IMG/VR virus record: IMGVR_UViG_3300038358_000286 | Span: 1 to 30,944 of that record | Strand: one strand, 5' to 3' | DNA length: 30,944 nucleotides | Source of the DNA: a virus | In this document: positions 1 to 7,129 of the stretch, in pieces | Layout: every line of letters starts with the position of its first letter | How positions within the stretch are numbered: the stretch's first letter is position 1 | Notes under the pieces: generated by a model | The model's input: the letters and a program-made list of their open reading frames with translations, nothing else | What the model was told of the DNA's origin: nothing | The model's database searches: none | Made by a program: the position numbers and the translations under genes

Positions 1-55
1 GGGAGGGGGATTGTAAGGGGGAGGGGGGGAAGGGGAGAGGAGGGGGGAAAGGGGT
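1..55. repeat. G-rich polypurine tract at left edge
   Basis: The first 55 bases are almost entirely G and A on the plus strand, with at least six runs of four or more G separated by one to five bases. On the transcribed (minus) strand this is a C-rich pyrimidine tract lying just downstream of the endolysin stop codon. The pattern fits a G-quadruplex-forming sequence, a Rho-loading pyrimidine tract, or low-complexity sequence at a contig end. Nothing in the window tells these apart. Confidence 0.6.
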
Positions 56-83
56 TGACATGACTATCAGTCTCATGGCATTG

Positions 84-599
84 TCAGGCAAGGTTCCTGT
101 ATCCCAAGTCGGGTGTCCAGACCAGGAACCGAGCCTTCGGCGGCAAGACCTCAATGGCCTCCAGGGCGAACAGGACAGTCCTTGGGTTGGAGAGGTGGAC
201 GAACCTGTTGGACGGGTAAGCAATTGCCTGACCCACTGGAATCCCCTCGGCCATGATCCAGGCGATCAGGTGCAAGGGGTCGATACCGTGGAAGGTGATG
301 TCGGCAGCCCCAACTCCATAGGGATGGACATGGTTGGCGTAGAAGTGGTCGGACCTCTTTGAGGGCTTGCTCTTGTTCGTGCCTTCTCGGTCCTTGACCA
401 TCGCATCATAGACTGCCCAGGACCGTGCCCCAGAGGTCACCCGGACTGGCCGTCCCTCATTGACCCTGACAGGCTCAAGAATGTCGAGGGCGAGTCTCTC
501 GGCAAGGTAATACCCCACCGAGGACAGCTTGACCTGGAACTTCTTCCTCCCGACCGACGCCTTCGTGAACTCATGTAGGCCAAAATGTGGGGAGAGCAT
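84..599 (-). CDS. M15-type zinc peptidase, probable endolysin
   Basis: 171 residues. The sequence fits the M15 family (D-Ala-D-Ala carboxypeptidase / L-Ala-D-Glu peptidase), zinc enzymes that cut peptidoglycan peptides. Visible features are HEF at residues 9-11, SDH at 83-85, a GVGAADI segment ending near 101 with D100, and FVHLS with H135; His-Asp-His is the expected zinc triad. The spacing between H85 and D100 is longer than in short M15 enzymes because of an insert, a form seen in other phage members. The ATG at 599 is preceded by AAAGGAG four bases away. It is the last gene of the tail module and sits about 18 kb from the putative holins. It may be a free endolysin or a virion-associated peptidase; no signal peptide is seen. 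Confidence 0.7.
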   Translation of the reverse strand: MLSPHFGLHEFTKASVGRKKFQVKLSSVGYYLAERLALDILEPVRVNEGRPVRVTSGARSWAVYDAMVKDREGTNKSKPSKRSDHFYANHVHPYGVGAADITFHGIDPLHLIAWIMAEGIPVGQAIAYPSNRFVHLSNPRTVLFALEAIEVLPPKARFLVWTPDLGYRNLA

Positions 600-608
600 G
601 TGGCTCCT

Positions 609-1652
609 TTACCCGGTGATGACCACAGTGGTGACGCCCCCTCCACCAGCATCGGCAGACTGATGAGCGCCGATGTCCATGCCAGGGGAACTCGACCCAC
701 TGCCATCATACCCGGCGTTCCTGGCAGCGGAGCTTGCCCCAAGGGTGTAGTCGCTACCCTCTGCCGTGAACCCAGGCGCATCTGTGATGTCTGTGGCCTG
801 GGCATCCGTCTCCCAGTTGACATACTGGTTTGTGTTCCCGTTGATGAGATTGTTCCGGCCAATGGCAAACCCATTGCATGGGGTCGCATCTCCGTTGATC
901 CCATTCACGCAGTCGTAGATGATGGTATTGACGAGGACATGGGTAAAGTCTGAGTAGCCCGAGAAGTCCACGCCGGAGCCAGTGTCCTTGCTGTCACCAT
1001 CAACGGTGCAGTTGATCGCAGTGCCACCACGCCTGACCTGGAGGCCGATGCTTGCGTTGGAGTTCGCCATCACGCCGAAGGCAACACCACTGTACCCAGG
1101 ACACCGGACTCCATACCCGCCATTGCCGCTGATATCTCCACCGATGACCTTGATATCGTTCTCGGCATAGATGCCATCACTGGAATTGCCCGTGGCCACG
1201 CAATCGACAAAGCTGGTGAACCCCCCAGTGTCGAACCCACGGATTCCGCAATTCAGGGCTTGGCAGTTTTCGAACATGATGAGGTACCGGCTGGAGAGGT
1301 TCCACCCGTCATAGTCGGCGTTCTCCACCGTGATGTTCCTGAAGGCATAATACTGGTAGGTCGAGGTGGTGTAGAAGATGCCATTATTCAGGCCCGTGGC
1401 GTCGATGGTCGCCATGCCGCCGTCGCCGGGGGTTGATGTGTAACCCTCGATGATGACCGAGGCGGATGCCGTGCCAGCGGTGTCGATGGTCGCCATCTCG
1501 GTATAATCGCCGGAGGCCTTGACGTAGATGTGATCACCAGCGGAGAGGGTGTTCATGGCGTGGTCGATGGTGGCCCAAGCGTTGCCAGCACCTTCACTGG
1601 TGCCAGCGTTCCCATCGTTCCCGACAGCAGTGTCAACGTAGTAGGTGGCCAT
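609..1652 (-). CDS. Right-handed beta-helix tail spike-like protein
   Basis: 347 residues. The start YYVDTAVGNDGNAGTS followed by AWATIDHAM is the typical opening of parallel beta-helix proteins of the pectate-lyase-like type. The middle (about 90-260) consists of repeated short rungs rich in N, G, C and hydrophobic residues. Near the end, a DIGAHQ motif at about 326-331 matches the DIGA(Y/H) closing motif of choice-of-anchor Q and beta-helix proteins, followed by a Gly-rich tail. The likely role is a receptor-binding or glycan-degrading spike at the tail tip. Catalytic residues cannot be assigned by eye. Its ATG overlaps the stop of the upstream gene by one base (TAATG), so translation is probably coupled. 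Confidence 0.65.
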   Translation of the reverse strand: MATYYVDTAVGNDGNAGTSEGAGNAWATIDHAMNTLSAGDHIYVKASGDYTEMATIDTAGTASASVIIEGYTSTPGDGGMATIDATGLNNGIFYTTSTYQYYAFRNITVENADYDGWNLSSRYLIMFENCQALNCGIRGFDTGGFTSFVDCVATGNSSDGIYAENDIKVIGGDISGNGGYGVRCPGYSGVAFGVMANSNASIGLQVRRGGTAINCTVDGDSKDTGSGVDFSGYSDFTHVLVNTIIYDCVNGINGDATPCNGFAIGRNNLINGNTNQYVNWETDAQATDITDAPGFTAEGSDYTLGASSAARNAGYDGSGSSSPGMDIGAHQSADAGGGGVTTVVITG

Positions 1653-2041
1653 TATTCCTCCGGGTCGATCCCGTCTTCAGACGGCACGGCGTAGTAGTTG
1701 TAGATCCCGGGGCCGATCTGGTGGCCATAGCAAAGGTTGGCTTTGATCTCCACCGTGATGGTCTCGGCACCGATTACAATGTCCTCGGAGTTGGTGACAA
1801 CGTTCCTGCGAACAATCGCTCTGTTGCACTTGGTCATGGTGCTGCCAGGAGGGACTTCGCAGTTCACCAGATTGCAGCGAGTGAAGGTCCTGGGTGTGTC
1901 ATCACCAGGGAAGACACGGACACCGATGTAATCAGCGCCATCGAGGACAGGTTGTGGATGCGCGAAATTGCAATTGGTGAACTCGGTCTCACCGCCGACA
2001 TCTGGATCGGTCTCACCGAAGAAGTTCTTCTCAGTGATCAT
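1652..2041 (-). CDS. Small phage protein with beta-helix-like Cys/Asn rungs
   Basis: 129 residues, function unknown. It contains spaced FTNCNF, FTRCNLVNCEV and MTKCN segments, a spacing that resembles rungs of a short beta-helix or pentapeptide-like solenoid. The position between fibre and spike genes suggests a tail-tip accessory or adaptor. The start overlaps the upstream stop as ATGA, and the end overlaps the next start by one base. No known catalytic motif is seen. It could be a truncated relative of the neighbouring beta-helix spike. Confidence 0.5.
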   Translation of the reverse strand: MITEKNFFGETDPDVGGETEFTNCNFAHPQPVLDGADYIGVRVFPGDDTPRTFTRCNLVNCEVPPGSTMTKCNRAIVRRNVVTNSEDIVIGAETITVEIKANLCYGHQIGPGIYNYYAVPSEDGIDPEE

Positions 2042-2253
2042 ATCTGTATCCCCGCCCTATCGGCAAAATTGCCGACCTGTTTTGCAATCTTCACGAACTC
2101 CCGAAGTAGGGGGTCACGCTGGTACAGCCATCGCAATTGCTCCTCGGTCATCCGGCTCATGATCGGGTGGTACCGGTCCTTGAAGTTGGTATAGATGGAC
2201 TGTAGGTCTTCCAGGGCCGCAACATACTGTCGGTGGTCTGGGTTGATGATCAT
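2038..2253 (-). CDS. Small conserved-type phage hypothetical protein
   Basis: 71 residues, mostly predicted helical, acidic and aromatic, with no recognised domain. The ATG at 2253 follows an AGGAGG ribosome site in the gap after the fibre gene, and the stop overlaps the next ATG as ATGA. Placement between the fibre gene and two beta-helix-like genes suggests a fibre-assembly or adaptor role, which is inference only. Confidence 0.5.
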   Translation of the reverse strand: MIINPDHRQYVAALEDLQSIYTNFKDRYHPIMSRMTEEQLRWLYQRDPLLREFVKIAKQVGNFADRAGIQI

Positions 2254-2255
2254 CC

Positions 2256-3149
2256 CTAAGCCTCCTCAAAGCTGATCTGAATTCGGAGTTTCGTCGGTGT
2301 ACCGGACACTGCACTCGCAACGTATTCCAGGCCAGCGTGAGCGGCCAGGGAGGCATTGGCGAAGCTGGTGTCCACCGAGTTGGTGCTGCTAGATTGCTCG
2401 TCGGAGGCGTAGACATCGGTGCCAGCCGTGAAGGGTGTGGCCTCGGCCCTCTCCTCCAGGTTCCAGTCAACCGTCCCGGTATCAGTGATGTGGGTGATCC
2501 TGGTGATCGTGCAAGCGAAGGGTACCGAGAAGACCGGCCATGTGTCTGTGGCACTGAGGCCGTCGCCGTTCTCGATGTGGATGATCTTCTTGTACTTCTG
2601 CTTCATCACCGCGCCAGCCGCAGCGACATTCGTGGCATCGGTCACATCGGCGGCAGCCTCGATGCCATCGAGCTTGGAGCCATCGGTGGCAACATCCCTG
2701 CCATCCACCGTGCCGGAGAGGGTGATGTTCACGATGCCGGATAGGCTGTCAGCGTCATTCAATATCACGCCACTGTCCTGGATGATCTTCCCGTTGGTCC
2801 CGTTGAATCTGGTCAGAGCATTGTCGGTCCCGGAGGCAGCGCCGGTCACCTTTGCGTCGATCTCGGTGCTGATCTTGGAGGCACTGTAAAGCTCGGTTGA
2901 ACTGGTCCCGCCATCGTTGATGATCCGGTGTTCCCCGGCAGCGAAGTTCGTCAGTGCATTGTGGTCGATGCTCCCGTGCTGGACCTTCTTCTTGCTGTTG
3001 GAGTCGGCAGAATCTTCGATGATGAAGAGGTCGGCGGCAATCGGGGTGGCCTTCTCGGTGAGGGCAGAGATCTCGGCGGCGGTGGCCTTGTGGATGGCGG
3101 TTGTATCGACGCCACCCGAACTGCTCGTACTGGTAAAGCCTTGGGCCAT
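2256..3149 (-). CDS. Tail fibre protein
   Basis: 297 residues. Residues 60-180 carry linkers common in phage tail fibres: DHNALTNFAAGEHRIIND, KISTEIDAKV, FNGTNGKIIQDSGV and VDGRDVATDGSKLDGIEAAA followed by ADVTDATNV. This low-complexity shaft is typical of trimeric fibres. The C-terminal ~110 residues look like a compact beta domain (residues after KIIHIENGDG) that could be the receptor-binding head. The gene starts one base into the upstream stop (TGATG), and its stop is followed by a strong ribosome site for the next gene. Function is assigned from repeat style and location; receptor specificity is unknown. Confidence 0.75.
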   Translation of the reverse strand: MAQGFTSTSSSGGVDTTAIHKATAAEISALTEKATPIAADLFIIEDSADSNSKKKVQHGSIDHNALTNFAAGEHRIINDGGTSSTELYSASKISTEIDAKVTGAASGTDNALTRFNGTNGKIIQDSGVILNDADSLSGIVNITLSGTVDGRDVATDGSKLDGIEAAADVTDATNVAAAGAVMKQKYKKIIHIENGDGLSATDTWPVFSVPFACTITRITHITDTGTVDWNLEERAEATPFTAGTDVYASDEQSSSTNSVDTSFANASLAAHAGLEYVASAVSGTPTKLRIQISFEEA

Positions 3150-3478
3150 CAGGTGACCTCCGATCCGAAGAGTTGGAATGTGAGGTTCCCCGAAGAGGCA
3201 TAGACCCTGAACTCATCGGTCTCGCCAGCGGTAAGCCCTCCTGTGAGAATGAAGGTGTCATTCCCGGGGATCGTGACATCGTAGTAGAGGTAATCGGTGA
3301 TGCCGGTAGCGTCACCATCCTCTGCAATGGACACCCTGAACGTGGAAGAGGTTGCGCCACGGTTGCAGACCACCAGCGATGAGATGACGACCGAGGTGGA
3401 GGCCGGTACCGTGTAGATGGTGGTCTCGGTGGTCGCCAGTGGGACTACCTGACAGAGGATCTTGTAGGTGTCGGCCAT
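3149..3478 (-). CDS. Small beta-rich tail-tip structural protein
   Basis: 109 residues starting MADTYKILCQ. The pattern of alternating hydrophobic strands (TTIYTVPASTSVVISSLVVC and a later TFRVSIAEDG) is like small phage tail-tip or fibre-associated beta-sandwich proteins with unknown biochemical roles. The ATG at 3478 was preferred over a longer reading frame because GGGAGG lies five bases upstream and the longer frame would overlap the preceding gene by about 75 bases. It is coupled to the fibre gene by a TGATG overlap. Confidence 0.6.
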   Translation of the reverse strand: MADTYKILCQVVPLATTETTIYTVPASTSVVISSLVVCNRGATSSTFRVSIAEDGDATGITDYLYYDVTIPGNDTFILTGGLTAGETDEFRVYASSGNLTFQLFGSEVT

Positions 3479-3479
3479 C

Positions 3480-6400
3480 CTAGCCTCCCATGAGCAAGAA
3501 GATGGAGGAAGTGCTTGCGGCAGAATCTGCCCTTGGATCGACCCCCATACCACTCAAGGTTATCTCATTATGAGGGGCCGGGAAGTCTGTCCAAAGAGTC
3601 CCGGTGTGAACGCCAGAGGAAGTCGGCCAGAAGGAGACCTCGATAGAGTCCGTGCCGCTACCGGCCTCTACATACATCTGATACTGTGGAACTTTGTTTT
3701 TGTCTGCCGAGGTAATGGAGAAAGCGTTCTTGCTGCTGTCATTGGTGAGGGATACCACGGAAGACAGTGCTGGAGACCCCGACGGCGAGGTGTTGGAGAC
3801 TATCCAGGTCTCCTGAGACCCCCTGCCCATATCGGTAGGGTTGAAGTCTATGCTGGTTAGCCCCCTGGGGCTTGGTGCCCAGCCGGTTCCATTTATCGGA
3901 ATGATGCCATGGTCGCCACCGGAGAAGGTGATGTATCCGGTGAAGGTACCCACGCCGGTCGGGGTGAATGCAACTACCGGCCTTACGGTTTCGTAATGAC
4001 GGAGGTCGTAGATCCCACTGCCCCAATCCAGGGAGAATTCAGGATCTCCAGATATGAGCGTGGTGCCGGTAAGGTTGCCCCAGCCAATATTGTAGAGGAG
4101 GCCTTCAGAATGGACAGTCGTGCTGACAGGGGCAGTCATGACAATGTTCGCTGGGATGGTCAAGGGTGCAGGGTCATCGGTCACAGGGTCATAGACGCCT
4201 GGTTCGGCACCAGCACTGACACCAGAGATCTCCATGGTGCCAGCGATGATGTTCATGGAAAATCCGGTCACCCAGTAGAACCCGCTGACACCGGCCTCTG
4301 CGTCGGTGAAGTAGAACCCGCTGCCAATTCGCATGAAGTATTCGTTGCTGTCATCCCAGAAGGCATCGATGGTTGTCGAGAAGGAGATGCTGGAATGAAG
4401 GGTGCCATACAGGGCGTTGATATCATCAGAGATCCCCTGGACCCAGGTTGTGTCGTCTGGGTCCGACCCTACATCAAAGACCAACCCTTGCCCGGACCCG
4501 AAACGCTTCGGCTTTGTCCTGAACCCTGTAGGCGTTAAGGAGGACTTCACCGACCGAGACTCTGTGTTGATCACGCCGGTCGGCATGAAGCCTGGGGACT
4601 CCAGGTCTATGGTCTCCTCGTACAGGGCTCTGTACCTGTATTCGACATGTTCGACAACCTTCCAGTCATGCCAATCGTATTCGACACCCCAGACGTTCCT
4701 GGTTGTCTGGTCCCCAGGCAACGGTGTGTCGCCACTCAGGTCGGCAGAGAAAGTCCAATTGTTATCCCCGGCTCCAGGGCTACCGTTCTGGCACCAGACA
4801 TCAACCCCGCCCCAGGGGGTGGAGAACACATAGAAGCCCAGGCCGCGACACAAAGTCTCTATGGGCTTCTTCCAGGCCTCCTTGGGGGTGATGTCAGCCT
4901 CGGTTAGTCCGACACGCACACCACGTTGGTCCTGGAACTTAGAAGACCCGGGCCATCGGTTGGCGTCCCGCTGGTAATACTGTTGACCAACCCAGGAATA
5001 AGAATTGTCATAGGAGCCTGTGGTCAGGGTGTGAGCGCCATCGGGCCAGAACAGGTCCTCACCGGTTATCCCAGAGGAGACCCCAGTGTCGATGTCGAAG
5101 GTGGGAGGCCTACCGTACCTCCACACCTTGGAGAGGACAGAGTATATAAGCTGGCATGGCTCGTCCCTGGTGGACACCACAGCCGACCCTGGCCACACCA
5201 TGCCGCTGATGCCAGTTAACCAGCGTTGCCCGGGGCAATAGGCGACTCTCAGCCATGGTGAATCCTTGTCACCGCTGGGCCAGCTTGTTGCAACATCGCC
5301 TGGGCCTTGCCTTACATCCGGCCAGAGCGACTGGTTCTCCTCCTTGAGGTCCATGAATGTGGCCGCGTAGGAGATCCAGCCATGGGCATCGTCCACCCAC
5401 GCGCCATTCTCTTTCTTAACCTTCCAGGGGTAGTAGTCGTATGCATGATGGCTGTAGCTGTGGTTGCCCCCAGGGTCCCAACCCATGTGGGGGCAAACAT
5501 TGTTGTTGAGCCCAGCGGCCTGCCTGATGCCGAACAGCCGCCAGTTATTGAACCGTGCGCCAGAAATCGGATTACCCTCGGAGAGGGAGGGCCTCTCAAT
5601 CCTGTCCGGGAGGAAGATCGGATGTGTTACCCCGTCATTGCCATCTCCAACCGGCGTGTCCTCCTGGAAATGCACCTTCCAGACATCAGCGCCACGGGGC
5701 TTCCTGGAACCCTTGGAGGGGGATGGCCCAGACCATGCGGAGCAGCCCCCACTGACGAGCGCCGTAGCGCCTTGGTTTACTAGGCCGAGTGGTGGCGTCT
5801 GCCCTGTGCCATCAACGTACTTGATTGCTGGTGGGGTGATGCAGTAGTAGATCTCATTCAGGTAGGCGGTCTGGGTCCCGTAAGGAGGGTCGGAGGTGAA
5901 GGGGTGATAGGCACCAAACCAATTCAGGCCGCTCTGGACATCGGTGTCCCAGGTCCCGCTGATGGTATGCCCCTGGGTCTTAACGACAACGAGTGATCGG
6001 TTGTCATCGACGCAGGTGTAGGCGTATGGCGTGTTGCCTTCCCTGTTGCATATCCGGGGTCCACCAGAGCTAGTGTCAGTGTACCACCAGTCGTTAACGT
6101 CCTCTTCTATCCAGACAGAGTATGTCTTCGGCCAGTTCGCATCGTAGTTTGTTAGGTCGGCATCTTCCCACCGCTCAGAATCCTCGATCTGGTCATTGAG
6201 GATGAAGTTTCCTTGACCGGGGTCGCGGCCCTTGAAGGTCTTGGGGCTTGAGACGTACCTGTCGGGAGTGAGGGCATACCAATCATCAGGAGCCTCGTTG
6301 TCCATGGACCATTCGAAGTGGTGGTGCGCCGTGATCTCTACGGTACTGTCTTCCTCGTATTTGATCTCGGTGATGCGACCGACAAACAAGGTTCTCATCC

Positions 6401-6743
6401 CAAAGGAGCCGTCATCGAAGTCGGCATCCCCGAACCGGACATACACGACAAGATCGTCACCGATCTGGTCTTTGGTGAGGGTCGTGGTGAAATAGTCGGT
6501 CTTCTTGGTGAAGACGAAGGAGGTGTCTTTGCCTTTGCCGAGGCCTCCGAATTTCTCAAAATCGATAGACCATGCAAAGTCATCGCACGACAGCAATTCC
6601 TCATGGTCAGTTATCCGACTGAGAGCCCCGCCCTCGTAGGGGCGGGTGTAGATCCAGATATTGGCTGGGCCGACAGAGGTTGACCTGGAAGAGAAGTGGT
6701 CGAGCCAGCCCTGTGGGACCTGAATCCATCTGTCAGTGGCCAT
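3480..6743 (-). CDS. Tail hub/tip protein with C-terminal Ig-like domains
   Basis: 1087 residues. The N-terminal ~150 residues (RTLFVGRITEIKYEED and neighbouring strands) look like a baseplate-hub or tail-tip attachment domain. A segment near 640-680 (ITPKEAWKKPIETLCRGLGF) also resembles hub proteins. The middle is rich in W, Y and G. From about residue 855 to 1075 there are two beta-sandwich units of the ASH/choice-of-anchor D type, with VAFTPTGVGTFTGYITFSGG and later VSFWPTSSGVHTGTLW as matching strands. The place right after tape measure and distal-tail genes is where hub and host-contact proteins occur in siphophages. The Ig-like units probably bind carbohydrate or act as spacers. The start overlaps the upstream stop (TGATG). 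Confidence 0.65.
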   Translation of the reverse strand: MATDRWIQVPQGWLDHFSSRSTSVGPANIWIYTRPYEGGALSRITDHEELLSCDDFAWSIDFEKFGGLGKGKDTSFVFTKKTDYFTTTLTKDQIGDDLVVYVRFGDADFDDGSFGMRTLFVGRITEIKYEEDSTVEITAHHHFEWSMDNEAPDDWYALTPDRYVSSPKTFKGRDPGQGNFILNDQIEDSERWEDADLTNYDANWPKTYSVWIEEDVNDWWYTDTSSGGPRICNREGNTPYAYTCVDDNRSLVVVKTQGHTISGTWDTDVQSGLNWFGAYHPFTSDPPYGTQTAYLNEIYYCITPPAIKYVDGTGQTPPLGLVNQGATALVSGGCSAWSGPSPSKGSRKPRGADVWKVHFQEDTPVGDGNDGVTHPIFLPDRIERPSLSEGNPISGARFNNWRLFGIRQAAGLNNNVCPHMGWDPGGNHSYSHHAYDYYPWKVKKENGAWVDDAHGWISYAATFMDLKEENQSLWPDVRQGPGDVATSWPSGDKDSPWLRVAYCPGQRWLTGISGMVWPGSAVVSTRDEPCQLIYSVLSKVWRYGRPPTFDIDTGVSSGITGEDLFWPDGAHTLTTGSYDNSYSWVGQQYYQRDANRWPGSSKFQDQRGVRVGLTEADITPKEAWKKPIETLCRGLGFYVFSTPWGGVDVWCQNGSPGAGDNNWTFSADLSGDTPLPGDQTTRNVWGVEYDWHDWKVVEHVEYRYRALYEETIDLESPGFMPTGVINTESRSVKSSLTPTGFRTKPKRFGSGQGLVFDVGSDPDDTTWVQGISDDINALYGTLHSSISFSTTIDAFWDDSNEYFMRIGSGFYFTDAEAGVSGFYWVTGFSMNIIAGTMEISGVSAGAEPGVYDPVTDDPAPLTIPANIVMTAPVSTTVHSEGLLYNIGWGNLTGTTLISGDPEFSLDWGSGIYDLRHYETVRPVVAFTPTGVGTFTGYITFSGGDHGIIPINGTGWAPSPRGLTSIDFNPTDMGRGSQETWIVSNTSPSGSPALSSVVSLTNDSSKNAFSITSADKNKVPQYQMYVEAGSGTDSIEVSFWPTSSGVHTGTLWTDFPAPHNEITLSGMGVDPRADSAASTSSIFLLMGG

Positions 6744-7129
6744 CAGATCTCCTCAAGGGTCGCCGTGAGAGCATACATGCACCCTCTCTGGGGGACAGGC
6801 TTAAACTCTTTCTCCCTCCAGAGGACATCGTACCAAGTGCTGGAGGAGGGGGTGACAGTATTGTAAGCGGGGGAGAATTGGAAAAGCCTGGAGGTCCACC
6901 AATCCCTGATGACGAGAATCTCCGCTTCGGTGAGGTACTTCCATTGCAACTTCCACAGATACTTGTCCCCGTGATGGACGATGCCCATGACAATGCCCAT
7001 GCGCCTGTGTACGTCAGTGTGGGCAACGCCCCAGGTCAGGCCTGAAGGGGCGGCAGTAGGGTGATGGGGGTCAGCCCATTGTTCCCAGGCTCCAGAGGTT
7101 TCAGCAGTGTCCCAGGCACCGATAGGCAT
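6743..7129 (-). CDS. Distal-tail-like minor tail protein
   Basis: 128 residues. A beta-rich N-terminus is followed by KYLTEAEILVIRDWWTSR, the type of helix seen in short tail proteins that follow tape measure genes, and a final CMYALTATLEEI strand. Position between tape measure and hub protein is the main reason for calling it a distal-tail or tail-tip joining protein. The ATG overlaps the tape-measure stop by one base (TAATG), and its own stop overlaps the next start (TGATG). Confidence 0.55.
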   Translation of the reverse strand: MPIGAWDTAETSGAWEQWADPHHPTAAPSGLTWGVAHTDVHRRMGIVMGIVHHGDKYLWKLQWKYLTEAEILVIRDWWTSRLFQFSPAYNTVTPSSSTWYDVLWREKEFKPVPQRGCMYALTATLEEI

